Positions 9,131-21,000 of a stretch of DNA of 64,000 nucleotides are shown one piece after another. The notes beneath the pieces were generated by a model. The model was not told where the DNA came from and did no database searches. It saw only the letters and a list, made by a program, of their open reading frames with translations. Location of the stretch: contig OZ025216.1 of assembly GCA_964019055.1 (NCBI GenBank), forward strand, positions 2,974,501 through 3,038,500. Reading direction: 5' to 3'. The stretch comes from Anthopleura xanthogrammica. Its lineage: Eukaryota; Cnidaria; Anthozoa; Actiniaria; Actiniidae. Each line of letters starts with the position of its first letter. The first letter of the stretch is position 1. The translations under genes were made by a program, and so were the position numbers.

Positions 9131-12070
9131 TCAAAGAAGTGATTCCTTAGTGCTTCGCTCTCGCCTTCCACTTCGGCTAGTTGACTGTCGATTCCTGCTT
9201 CCTCTACGATTACCATGATACAAGTCATAATACAATTTTCTAGCATGTTTACTAAACCCAAAAGCCAAGGCAATGTACACACCCTGCAGTCCGTTCAGAA
9301 TGACGAAAGGGTACCACAAGAACTGCCAACCAAACGGAGCAGCAAATCCAAAGATCCACGTGAAGCCCATCAGTGATGCGATACGTACGTAAATTCGGAA
9401 TTCATGCTTCTTGTCTATATGATGACCAATGAGTTTTGTTTGGTCACGTGTTTGCTTGATGGCTTTTACTGTCATGACGAAGAAGACAAAGTTGAACATG
9501 ATAAAGGAAATAACAGGAACAATGAAAAAATATAACTTGGCTCTGGTGCCGGTGATGAAGCAACTGACATCGGACCCATATCCTATCCTCATAATGTCCA
9601 AATCGTCTAAGCCAACGCATACACCGACATATACCATGACAGGAAGCCATCCGACTGCCATATGACGTAGGCAGTGCTTCATTCTTTGAACTTTTGAATC
9701 AGCCAATGGTCTTCTTCCTTTACCAGAGAAAGCCCTCCAAGTGTCAAAGGCGATGATTGACGTCCACATAAAAGAGACAAGGAAGAGGTAATGAAGGATG
9801 ACAGCGATGACAGTACAAGCCATGGGTGTGTCTGTCTGTCCACTTCCAAGTATCCACAAGAGCTGTGCCAGCAGAATAGAAACACTGAGGTTCATCAGGT
9901 TGATTCCTGGTGGTGTTCGTAGCTCACTGAACAAGGAATAAGTCACGAGGACAAACACCAGACAAATGATCGACAAGGACTTGAAAACGAATGTAAGTAC
10001 TGATAGGGCAAGTGGCACAGCTTTTCTTGATATTTTGTATGCACTGTGAGAACTGAAAAAGTCAACACAGATCCACAGAGTCCCATTATAAATGTCATAT
10101 TGATTCGAATTGTAAATCGTCCCAGAATCTTTAACAGCAATCGAGTTATTTTTTAACACGCCTGTGCAATTACTCAGTCTTAACCTACACACACTAATCG
10201 TATCGTTACTCCCAGAATAATAGTTGAAGTAGCTGATTATTTCATGTGAATCATTTAGATAAACCGCTGGCATGTACCCATGGAATATTGCATACTCATA
10301 CTTTTCGTAGTACTCTAAATTAGTGCAAGTTAGAATTCTGTATGTCACTTTGTAGACATTTAGTTGAACATTGTTAATAGTAATGTTAAACTGATGTGTG
10401 AAATTCAGATAATTCTCAACGTTGTAGCTTTTCGCGCTGTTATTTGATAGCCTCCCAATACGTATCTCAAACTGGAAGCCTTGCGTAAAATATCTTATCT
10501 GAAACACTCCAAAGCCAAACTCCTTCTCAAGGAATACTCTGGCATCTTTCAAGGCTGGTGCGACAGTCAAGGTAAAGTTCTCGATGAATAAACGTATTCG
10601 ATAGGAGTCGAAAGGTGCGTTTTTGGGTGAAGGAATCAAACCATATCGACATTCTTCCAAATATGGATCATACACTGGCTTTTCTTTCGGGCATGAGATT
10701 TTCACGAGTACCGGTTCTTCTGTATCATCTGTAAGGTCAAAAGTGAAAGAAAGTGAGACGGTGTTTAGAAAGTGGTTTTTCGAATTCTTCGAGACGAAAC
10801 TGCAGTCTTTAGGTTCTAATTTTTTGCATTTTACACAATATGAACGTGAGTCTCTCGAACTTATTGTCACATTAAAATCATCACTGGGTATCCTGGAGGA
10901 ATGGTTGTCTTCCCTAACATGAACTCCACTAACTGAACAAGATAGATGTATTCGGGGACAAGGCCGAGATATCTGATTGCTTTGAGGTTGCCATCTGGGC
11001 TTGCTGCAGCGTGAAAACAGGAATTCAATCGCTTTCTTCGGACTGTAACTTGCTGGAGGAGACGTTTTACATTCAATGACAACTTTATAAGGTTCAAAAC
11101 TAGTTTCATTGTTACACAATGCACAGTAACGATTGCGAAAAACTTTTTGATCTGGCGTAAAGACGGGCACAGAAACTTTGAGTGTTGCCTTGCTAGGAAA
11201 ACCAGTAGTGCCATTTATACATTTGTATGAAATGTCGTCTTGAGGCCAAGAACTGGGGCAACTTGTTATCATCCAGTAGTTGTTAACACACTCAAAGCGA
11301 ACGAAATCCTCTTTCGGGTGTTTTGGATTTGAAGATTTCTGAGAACAATTACAGTGACTTGGAGAGATTTGAATTGAATAGTTGCCAAAGCCAAGTGAGT
11401 TTTGCTTCAAACAACATTCATTAGAAGCCTTGGAACAACAAACGTCGCAACGACAACCTGTTCTTCCACCATGAAAGACTTGTCTAAATGCCGTACAATT
11501 ATCATAAACACAGGTCGAGTTCTGGGGAGATATCGATGGAGTTTCTCTGTAGGTACTTGTTCGGGTAAAATTCTCTTTCAAATTCGCTTCTTTATCTCGC
11601 TGAAGATGCCGCTTCACTCTTATTCTTCTAATACTCCCATTTCGTAAATAATCTTGGTCTGTAGACATGTCATTTTTGTCTTCAAAAGAGTTTCCCTTAA
11701 GGTTTTTGGAATCTTTTCCATCTTGTGACATTGTGCCTTTTTGGCTGTTTACTTTGATCATTCTTATTTTCTGTGAACTTCGCGAACTCTTCTCGCCAAC
11801 AGCTTGACGTTCCTCGCCTATCTGCTCTATTCCACTACTTCTTTTCAATCTTCCAAACAAAGCGGTTCCATATGTCGAGTGACCGATTTTCCTGATTCGT
11901 TTTTCCGTCCCATGTTTTTCTTCATACTTAGACTCTTTTAAATTTTCTTGACTCCAATTATTTATATTTCCTATGTCAATATCTCTCGACCCTTGAATCA
12001 CGTTGCTCTCATGACTCCAAAAGACAAGAAACACGCCAAAGATGCCTATGACAAATTCAAGAACACCCAT
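9131..12070 (-). CDS. SMB-like 7TM receptor, copy C (diverged ectodomain)
   Basis: Intronless receptor of 979 residues. The first ATG is at 12070 (MGVLEFVIGIFGVF), giving a clear signal peptide; the eight upstream in-frame codons start at GTG and are probably not used. The propeptide region has two RxKR sites (RLKR, then RVKR before HLQRD), so convertase processing seems conserved. The Cys module (CRCDVCC...CC) is a degenerate SMB-like knot. WMITSCPSSWP and FRNRYCALCN show the ectodomain is homologous but strongly diverged. The 7TM core starts near residue 695. TM1-3 and TM6-7 are nearly identical in DNA to the other copies, while TM4-ECL2-TM5 differs (for example RIGYGSDVSCF). The tail ends KESLL, again a class I PDZ ligand (S-x-L). 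No GPS seen. It is the most divergent member of the cluster. Confidence 0.9.
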   Translation of the reverse strand: MGVLEFVIGIFGVFLVFWSHESNVIQGSRDIDIGNINNWSQENLKESKYEEKHGTEKRIRKIGHSTYGTALFGRLKRSSGIEQIGEERQAVGEKSSRSSQKIRMIKVNSQKGTMSQDGKDSKNLKGNSFEDKNDMSTDQDYLRNGSIRRIRVKRHLQRDKEANLKENFTRTSTYRETPSISPQNSTCVYDNCTAFRQVFHGGRTGCRCDVCCSKASNECCLKQNSLGFGNYSIQISPSHCNCSQKSSNPKHPKEDFVRFECVNNYWMITSCPSSWPQDDISYKCINGTTGFPSKATLKVSVPVFTPDQKVFRNRYCALCNNETSFEPYKVVIECKTSPPASYSPKKAIEFLFSRCSKPRWQPQSNQISRPCPRIHLSCSVSGVHVREDNHSSRIPSDDFNVTISSRDSRSYCVKCKKLEPKDCSFVSKNSKNHFLNTVSLSFTFDLTDDTEEPVLVKISCPKEKPVYDPYLEECRYGLIPSPKNAPFDSYRIRLFIENFTLTVAPALKDARVFLEKEFGFGVFQIRYFTQGFQFEIRIGRLSNNSAKSYNVENYLNFTHQFNITINNVQLNVYKVTYRILTCTNLEYYEKYEYAIFHGYMPAVYLNDSHEIISYFNYYSGSNDTISVCRLRLSNCTGVLKNNSIAVKDSGTIYNSNQYDIYNGTLWICVDFFSSHSAYKISRKAVPLALSVLTFVFKSLSIICLVFVLVTYSLFSELRTPPGINLMNLSVSILLAQLLWILGSGQTDTPMACTVIAVILHYLFLVSFMWTSIIAFDTWRAFSGKGRRPLADSKVQRMKHCLRHMAVGWLPVMVYVGVCVGLDDLDIMRIGYGSDVSCFITGTRAKLYFFIVPVISFIMFNFVFFVMTVKAIKQTRDQTKLIGHHIDKKHEFRIYVRIASLMGFTWIFGFAAPFGWQFLWYPFVILNGLQGVYIALAFGFSKHARKLYYDLYHGNRRGSRNRQSTSRSGRRERSTKESLL

Positions 12071-12633
12071 CTTGAAACAGATATCAAAACACACGCTTAC
12101 GCTTTCTTCTTGGCGTTTAAGAAGGTGCCGTAGATAGAATTAGCCGATTTCTTTTAAGCGACTATTTGAAAAGAAGTGTCAACCAAACTTTAATTTTGTC
12201 AGCTTATATGCTTTCCAAATGAACAAATTAATTTCAAAAGTACCGGTACTAAGAAAGTCCTAGCTAGATATAAGATTCCCAGCTGTTTTTCCGACGTTGA
12301 CAAACAACCTAATGCACACCGGCAATGGCTGTCATGATTTTAGAAGGCTGTCATGATTTTAGAAAGTCGCATGATTAAATACGAATATGACCCACAAAGT
12401 TATTAGTTTTTTTTTTTCGGCGTTTGTGGCACATTAGCCACCTTTTGCAGGTATTACAAAAACGTGGGATATCTGTTCATCAGTCTACAAGCTGTTTTGT
12501 GCATTCTCTTAGCCAGTTAGTGTAATTATGCATCTATTAATTAAGACCTGAAGGTTTCCAATTCATATTCAACTAGTGAGCCTCAACTAGTGAGCGGGGA
12601 AAAAAAATAAAAAAACTTGGATTGTACTTAATG

Positions 12634-12777
12634 TTTAAAGGGGCACTTGGATAAAAATCGATGAAAATTGGAAATGATCTGGATTTCATAATCATAATTG
12701 CGTCATATTATCCTCAAATATTTGATTTATTCGGTTTTTCAAAGAATGGGGCGTTTTCATCTAAGTGCCCCTTTAAA
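12634..12777. repeat. 144-bp MITE with 15-bp TIR TTTAAAGGGGCACTT
   Basis: Perfect 15-base inverted ends at 12634-12648 and 12763-12777, with a non-coding AT-rich interior. Confidence 0.8.
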
Positions 12778-14236
12778 AATTTTTAAAGCTCTATATCAAC
12801 TTAAAATCAGAGATTGTCGAGATATAAGGAATGTATGTCTGGAAGCCTTGTTTGCGACCGTAATGAATTGCCTAATGAAACCAAAAAAACCTCAATCAAT
12901 CACACTCTTACTAGATAGTTGAGTTTTGGATTCAAAATAGAAAGTACGTTGTTTTGACCGAAAAAGAACTTAGGACAAAACAGTTAAAATTTATGAGTAA
13001 TTCTTAATTTACAGTCAATTTTTGAGTCAGTCAATATTTGCCCAAAAAATTCTAAAACTGGGTAAACTTAATAATTTTACTGTGAATTTTCTTGTGATGG
13101 GTTTTGTTTTTTAATAATTATCGTAGATTAATATTTCTACACTCGTTCCCAGTCCCTTATTCAATTCAGGAAAGGCGAATAGACCCATTCGAAAAATGGC
13201 CGCTTTAATGTACACATTTATCTAAATTTAATGCCTCAAGAGGAAAAAAACATGTTAATTGAAAGAAGATAATATAAATAAGGATTCTGTGAAAAATCTG
13301 GGACAAAAAAAGTGATTGTTTTAGGAGTTACTGCAGTGTAAAGTGTGTAAGTGACACCAAAGCGAGGCTAGTCAGTATTGATCAGCAAAATCTCATACTT
13401 ATATCTGTAAATTCATTCCGTAATAACTTATAAGAAAAAAATACCACAGCATTCAAACTTTTCCTGTTCACTCACTTTTGGATGCATTTTCAAGTAAAAG
13501 TGATATACTGATAAAATATTTGATTGACGAAGTTGAAATAGAAAAGTGAAAAATCGCCATTTTTACAATCGGTGTATTGACTACATTTTTTAGTAAAATA
13601 AATGGTTTTTTAGTTAAATAAATGACCTATACCTGGAACACTTGACTTATTCTAAAACTAAAGTGCTTCTCGAAGTGTTGGAAAAAATCTATTCGAGTGA
13701 AAATCAATCAAAGAAAACAAGTTTGGCATAAATTAATTTATACTTTTTTTGTAATTTTATGGCCAAAAGAATGCCTTGGTGACTGAAAAAAAATTATAAT
13801 CTAGATAGGTAGATCTATATCATAACATAGCAGCATGAGCTGAATTACGTGATTTTATATATATAAATAATAGTAATAATAATAATAATTAATAAAAATA
13901 AAAATAAAAATTAATAATAATAATGTTTATTTCCATTTGTTTCGTCCTAGTAATAATAAGAATAAAGATATTTATATTTATATGCAATCAATATCTACTA
14001 ATTAATTCAAAAAAATAGTTTAAATATGCAATAAATACTGACACTGTAAAAACTAGCTAAAAACCCTACATGTGTTCATTAGGGGAAAGAGATAAGATCA
14101 CAAGATAATATCGTGAAGCAGGGTCAGGAACCGTTTCAACTGAAGTATTTGATCTTTTCAGTTGTATTAATTTTACTAGATTGTCCCCTCTCTACCTTTT
14201 CAATTCTTAGTACTGTCTATTCTGGAACTATTTTTT

Positions 14237-14478
14237 CCCGTGCATTTTACAGTGAGGACACTCGAACCGTGAAAACTTTGAGGTTTTTTCATACTTTTTT
14301 CCTCCTTTATCCCTCGTGTGAATCGATTGGAAATATGATTTATTTTGAACAATAAGATTATTTGAGTTTAGTGCTTCATTTTCAGAAGGTTTGAAGCAGT
14401 AGAAAGTTCATAAAATAAAAAATATAAAAATATCAAGTGTTCATGGATCGAGTGTCCTCACTGTAAAACTGCATGGGT
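14237..14478. repeat. Inverted-repeat element, about 240 bp
   Basis: Arms of about 37 bases (14237-14274 and 14440-14478) share TTTTACAGTGAGGACACTCG in inverted orientation with a few mismatches. Confidence 0.75.
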
Positions 14479-14886
14479 TTGAGAGTTTATTTCCGTGTAT
14501 GGAATACATTTTCAGAGAAGCAAAAATAAAAATAAAACAATATCATACTCAGGAGCGGCTTTAGGATGGATTCGAAAACAACATCTGTACTGGCAGGTTA
14601 TTTTGACGTAAGAAAAGGCACCGCAACAAAGATGACAGATTAATTAACTTTTCACACTCGACTAAGATCCAAATGAACACTTGTTTGCTGAAGGCAAGGA
14701 CAAGACAGTAATAAGGAAGTAATTATTAGAAGAAGAAGAAAGTGCATTATATAATAGGAGTTAGTTTTTCAGGAATATTATTTTCAGCATTTCAAGGCCT
14801 CCCTTTCAGAACACTCACTTCTACTGACCACACTCTCTGTTCTTTGTCCTTGTTGTTTTAACATTCTTGCATAAACTCATCAGAAG

Positions 14887-14890
<4 letters not shown>

Positions 14891-14972
<82 letters not shown>
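14891..14972. repeat. (CT)41 microsatellite
   Basis: Uninterrupted CT dinucleotide run of 82 bases. Confidence 0.98.
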
Positions 14973-14974
<2 letters not shown>

Positions 14975-16080
14975 AAATTAATTATGAATGCAGATTTATA
15001 GTTGGTACGGTTATGTTTCGGGCATCCTAATTTGCCATTATTTTACGAAGGTTGGAAAAATATGACCTGCAGCAAATAGGAAAAAAAATTAAATATTTAT
15101 ACAAATATTATTATTATTCTGGAAACTATTTTAACTTATTACATCTGTTTTAGTTAAAAAGTCCTTCAAAAGTCTTCTTCCGTTTCATGAAATTAAAAAT
15201 TGAATTTTGCTTTTTAGTTCGACCAAATAAAATAAAGTCCATGTGTCACTTTCAAAAATATTTTTTCGCACCTTTTTTAATTACTTGAATGATTTTGAGC
15301 AGTTTATTCTGACGTGGTATGTGGCAATGCTTTCTCGAGGACTCGAGAAAAGGACAAAACGTTCTGGAAAGGATAGCAAAAGATTTATGTTTTTTACTGG
15401 AAATGGAACATTTTGAAAAAATATTTCGTATTGTGAAAATTATATGTGGCTAAATAAACCTAGAAAATCTAATCTAAAACCATGCATGTCACCTGCCTGG
15501 CACTGAAATTAAAATTATAAGTTGTTCAGCTAAATATCTATATCCTCAGTGGGGCCTTTTGAATTTTATTGTGAACGCATTTCTTTGAGAAGTTTATCAC
15601 TTCCCGGCCCAGTCACAGCAGGAAAAATACTTAACAATAACTAGTTACAATGGATTTGTTTTCTAATTTTCTCGAGCCACAATCTTGGACGAAACTGTTG
15701 AGACACTTACATATACAATTTCATCCACTTTTATCAGAATCATAAATTATAAATTTATTAGAATTATACCATTTCATAAAAATACGTCTGCTATTTTAGT
15801 AAGGTTAAGCTTTGTACTGGATATTTTTCACTCAAATATATAAGATATATTTAGATATATTTGTTCAACATATTATAATATCAATATTTATTATATGATT
15901 ATCAATGAAATACCTATATTTATTTATTTCAAAAATTCGATATTTTCACATGTGAAAATAACATGTTATTTTCACATGGGGAAATATCGTCACTATGGTT
16001 ACATATTTCTTATAGCAGAAAAAAGCTCGAAAAAGCTTTCTTTTCTTTTTCATTGATAATTATATAATAAACAGAATAGT

Positions 16081-16207
16081 ACATGGGCGCTTGGAGATAC
16101 GAATTTTATCTTCTCGTGTTGAAAACCTGTAACTCGTTCGCTGCGCTCACTCGTGAGAGATCTTTTCAACACTCGAAGATAAAATTCGTATCTCCGCGCG
16201 CCCATGT
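16081..16207. repeat. 127-bp fold-back hairpin
   Basis: The 45-base arms (16081-16125 and 16163-16207) differ at about four positions. The centre holds a second small hairpin around CGCTGCGCTCACTCG. Such structures recur at 51708-51850. It may be a MITE remnant. Confidence 0.85.
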
Positions 16208-16520
16208 AATATCCTCTATTTCTGTCATATTCTCTTCAGTATTTAATATTCAGATCTTTAATTTCATGCTCACTTCCTTTTTCTCTCTCTATCTTTCAAG
16301 TACTAATAATATTATTCGTCCACTATTATTTTTTTTCAATATTATAAAACTCATGAATAATTAATGAGGAAAACACAATAGAAATCATTGTCCGTGGAGG
16401 AGGTTGTATATCTGATACAAAATCGTCCTGATTTCCATAAACTTTAACTCCAATTTTCTCAGCCAAATTCAATTTTTAAAATTTTAGTAGAACATGAATG
16501 TATACACCTAGACGTTTCAT

Positions 16521-16636
16521 AAGTAATATACAATATGTATTGAGTGTCCGTGTTGTATCAGATATACAATCACTCGCCTTCGGCTCGTGGTTGTATATCT
16601 GATACAACACGGCCACTCATATTGTATATATTACTT
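16521..16636. repeat. 116-bp fold-back hairpin
   Basis: Long arms run from AAGTAATATACAATA to the inverted copy ending at 16636, around CTCGCCTTCGGCTCG. A diverged single arm (GTTGTATATCTGATACAA) lies 150 bases upstream near 16404. Confidence 0.8.
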
Positions 16637-16722
16637 AAAATTTTATATATTTTTGTATATTTATAGTTAAGGGGGCCACCTGAAAAATATCAGCCTGGTA
16701 GCGGTGTACCCTGACTAATAAA

Positions 16723-16723
<1 letters not shown>

Positions 16724-16785
<62 letters not shown>
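16724..16785. repeat. (ATT)n microsatellite
   Basis: About 62 bases of pure TTA repeats; the poly-isoleucine frame seen on the minus strand is an artefact of it. Confidence 0.97.
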
Positions 16786-17028
16786 GAAACGACAACAAAA
16801 AAAGGAATACACACACTTAAAGGTGTAAAGAGTATTTGTTTATAACGAAAAATTCGAAAACCCTTAAAAGGAACTTTGTAGGAGATACATTTTATCAAGT
16901 GACGCGGTTTCCAATGGGCAGAATAGTGAATCAAAAAGTTAATACACATTATCATTAATATACAAGGCCAAATATTGCCCTCACTAAAACGTTTAGTTTA
17001 GCGGCCCAAACGCCAAGCTCGCGGGCTG

Positions 17029-17136
17029 CAAATGCATTTAACGCCCTGCTTCGATCTGATTGGTTGAGAGAATGTCTTACGACTGCTGTCAACCAATCAG
17101 ATCTTAAGGAAACCATTTCAAAGCGCGTGCATTTGA
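17029..17136. repeat. Small inverted repeat around CAATCAGATC
   Basis: Perfect 15-base arms GATCTGATTGGTTGA (17053-17067) and its inverse (17089-17103), with weaker outer pairing (CAAATGCAT and GTGCATTTG). Confidence 0.6.
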
Positions 17137-18015
17137 TGTTTTCTTGTTTTGTATGTATAAAAATTTTGTTTTTGAATGAAAATGTTTTATTAAAATTCTA
17201 ACTTTTGATATGGAAGACTTCGTATAATTTGATCTTGTATATTAATGATAATGATAATAACATGAATTTTGTCGTGCATATTGTTTATCATACCTATTAT
17301 ACCTATTTAATACAAACACCACCACGAAAACAAATATTTTGTTTTAAATCATAAAAGAATCAAAATTCAAACACCTTGAAGTCCAATACGGTTATTAATA
17401 TTTCGAAAGATGTTGGTTTAGTATAAAAGAAGTTGATCTAATAAGTGGAGTTCGTACAACGTAATTAATATACACAACAAATAATTAGATATTCTCCATT
17501 AATATTTGATAACAATTGCTTTGTTTGATATAAAGGAATTATAATCAAATCAAATAAACCTTTATATATTATATACAATGGAGGTGGTGAACTGCCATAT
17601 TGCATTCAAAACTTTCGTGAGACCAAAATAAGCAACACTTTAGGGCTTAGAATTTTGGAATTTTGACACTTGTAGACATTTTGACACTTTCTAAATGTGG
17701 TTCTTTCTTCTCCTAAACGCTAAACTTTGCTGTCTGTTAAATACAGCAGACTTCGTTGACGATTTGAGAGGTAATTCAGTTCAGTCCAGTTTCCATAGTC
17801 GGTGGACCTTTTCTTTGCGGGATTTATTAATTCACTTTAGTCACTGCAGGACTTCTAGAAAACACTGTCCTTTAGAACTTAAACACAGCATGAATTTGAG
17901 AAAACGAGTTCTTATGATAACTCTATCAATATAAGACTCGAAATTTCTTCACCCGATTAACAGAAACACTATTGGTTCTAATAACAAAACAAAAGAATTC
18001 TATGGCATAAAATTC

Positions 18016-18024
18016 TATATATAA
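18016..18024 (+). promoter_or_regulatory. TATA box of receptor copy D
   Basis: TATATATAA, 44 bases before the first ATG, in the context TCTATGGCA...TATA...GATGAAGTTAG shared with copy E. The leader would be about 15-45 bases long. Confidence 0.55.
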
Positions 18025-18067
18025 CAGAAATCTCTCAGATGAAGTTAGGTTGGAAAAAATAGCAGAA

Positions 18068-21000
18068 ATGTACAACGAAATACATTCCAAACGTAGAATG
18101 CAAGGTATTGTACTTGTACTTGCTGGCTCCCTTTTGCTGATCCTTTTGAATGCACATCAAACTGATGCAAGAATCCTTAAAGGAACGAATACCACTTATG
18201 CCAACAACAAGTTAAAGATTCAATATCGTAGTAAGAATTGGAGAGAAAAACTGCACCGCGGCAATACTGAAGATTTTGTTCAAGACGGCGCTGAAGACGT
18301 CACTGACATCAAAGATTTAAGAAACAAAGAGAATCCGAGAGAGAAGACGTTTTTTGCAAGCCATGAGGACTTTTGGGTAACGAAAAGGAAAACATATTTT
18401 AAAAGTCAACCGAATATCCTTGAAGATCTTGAAGATTATCCAGAGACCAACGATCATGAAAGCCACCTCAATTCATACAAAACGAGACAGCATCAACAGC
18501 AATCAGACATGTCAAAAGTGCGATCTTCCAGGCAACGAAGGACCGTTCAGACACCAGAAACAAAGCTGGTCTGTCAAGACGAGCTTTCGTGTAGAAACAG
18601 ATGTCAAAACCCTCGTACGGTTTCGTACCAAACACAGTTATCATGCTTTTGTGATGAAGATTGTGAATTCTTTTGGGACTGCTGTGCAGACTACGATGAC
18701 TTTTGTGGTACAAATGGACAGAACGTGACAAACAGCACAACACAAAATACAAGTACAGCAGAAAATCTAGTTAACCAGCAAAACAGAGATCTGTGGGAAT
18801 GTTACAAAGGAGAAGACGTGAATGGAGTGCTTGGCGTCTGGATGATTGGATCGTGTCCAAGTTCTTGGCCAGAAGACGATGTTTTGTATCGGTGCAGGAA
18901 TCTTTCCATCGCCAACAAGATCACAAAAGATAACTACCGCTATCTTCCTGTGTACACCAGCAATGGCAGAGTGTACCACAATCGTTTCTGTGCTCAGTGT
19001 AACGGAGTTTCTCTGAACCACTTGAGCAATTTCCCCTTGCCTATTGAATGCGAATTTACCCCTCCTCGCCATCTGAGCTTGGAGAGCAAAATATCCTTCC
19101 TTTTTTCATATTGTCAGTCAAACATGATATCCTGGTCACCAAAGAAAGGAGATCCAAGAAGATATTGTCTTCACATTATTCCTGTATCTAACTGCTACTC
19201 TACATTCAATATCGATGTGAACAGGACCCTTGCTAAGTGTTTGTCAGGCAAACCAAGAATAGTGACCAGTAAATACTTTTACAGTAATATCGACTGTGCA
19301 AAATGTAACAATCAAATGAATCAAATATCTTGTGGTCCAAACATTACAACATCTAAATACCGCATCCCGTTACTTTTTTCGCGACCTAAACCTTTCTCAG
19401 TCATTTTTGACTTCAACAATGACAACTCAAAAGAACTCAACTTAATGCAAATCAAAACACGTTGTCCTGGTGAAACAGTATATGATCATTACTTGGATAT
19501 ATGTAAAGACGCTATACCAGCTGTACCAAGCTTTGCAGATTTTTACCAGTACCAAGTTGTCCTGTGGCTGCATTCACCTCTTTCAACATTCCAAGCAGAT
19601 GACGTATATCGTCAAGCCATTGCACAAGCACTAGCTGTTCCTTTTCAGGATGTCAATAATATAGAAAAAGCAAACAGTATTTCGTTTACCCTCCAAATTT
19701 GGAAAAACGAAAGCCTGCGAGCAAACGTGCTGAATCTTTTACAGTTCAAATCACCATTCGATATCAACATAACTGGAATCGTATACACCGTTATTAAAGC
19801 CACGGCACGAATACTAAGTTGTATCAATCGGCAGAAGTACGACAGGAGTGAGTACACAGTACTACAAGACGGTTCGTCAGCAGTCTCCATCAAAAAGACA
19901 GGTGAAGTCTTCCAGTATACAGATTACTACATCAATACAACTGAAGCATCAACATCAGCCAATGACAGCCAATCTATTTTTGTATGCCGTCAACCCCAGA
20001 TATCTAACTGTTCAGGGGTGTATATACTGATTAATGAAGGGGACTTTAGAGTTCTGATGAACAAGTCCATATTGGTGAACGCTTCGGAACAAGTTTATGA
20101 TTGGTCAGAATACACATGGATAAACAAGAGTGTGTTGGTCTGTGAAAACTTCTCCACAACTTATTACAAATCCAAAGTCGTATCGAATGACGATCCACTA
20201 CTGACCACCATAACCTTAGTCTGCATGTCCTTGTCCATCATCGGCCTGGTGTTTGTCCTCGTGACTTATTCCTTGTTCAGTGAGCTACGAACACCACCAG
20301 GAATCAACCTGATGAACCTCAGTGTTTCTATTCTGCTGGCACAACTGTTGTGGATACTTGGAAGTGGACAGACAGACACACCCATGGCTTGTACTGTCAT
20401 CGCTGTCATCCTTCATTACCTCTTCCTTGTCTCTTTTATGTGGACGTCAATCATCGCCTTTGACACTTGGAGGGCTTTCTCGGCAGAAAACTGCGCATTT
20501 TCTGCCTCTAACCATGAGAAATATGTACAAGTTGTTCGTCATGTGGCAGTCGGATGGCTTCCCACTCTTGCCTATGTGGGTATTTGTGTCGTACTCGACA
20601 TAACAGATACTGTGAACATTGGATACAAGTCCAAGATAGCGTGCTGGATGGCCGATAAATGGGCCATCCTGTATTTCTTTGCTGTCCCAGTCTTCATGTT
20701 TCTTGTATTCAACATGGTGCTTTCCGGCATGACATTTAGAGCGATCAAAGTCACAACAGCACAAGCAAGAGCGGCCTCAGATCATCACACCAAGAACTTT
20801 GGTATCTACGTACGTATCGCATCACTGATGGGCTTCACGTGGATCTTTGGATTTGCTGCTCCGTTTGGTTGGCAGTTCTTGTGGTATCCTTTCGTTATTC
20901 TGAACGGACTGCAGGGTGTGTACATTGCCTTGGCTTTTCCTCTCAGTAAACGAGCCCGGTGCCTCTTTAAAAGATTGTTCAAAGGTCGCTCTCCATCGAA

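Larger units (their letters stand above)
12071..18015. other. 6-kb gene-poor, very AT-rich interval with several fold-back elements
   Basis: No convincing gene is seen. Open frames such as 12698-12922, 14113-14355, 16083-16364 and 16635-16955 fall on MITEs, hairpins or the (ATT)n run. From about 17575 the sequence resembles the far upstream region of copy E (phrases like TTTTGACA and CACTGCAGGACTTC recur), so the duplicated receptor promoter block begins there. Confidence 0.55.

Noticed and set aside
9131..12094. Longer start for receptor C at GTG 12094
   Set aside because: GTG is not a normal animal start; ATG at 12070 begins directly with the signal peptide.
16635..16955. 106-codon minus frame with poly-isoleucine
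   Set aside because: Product of the (ATT)n microsatellite and part of a hairpin.
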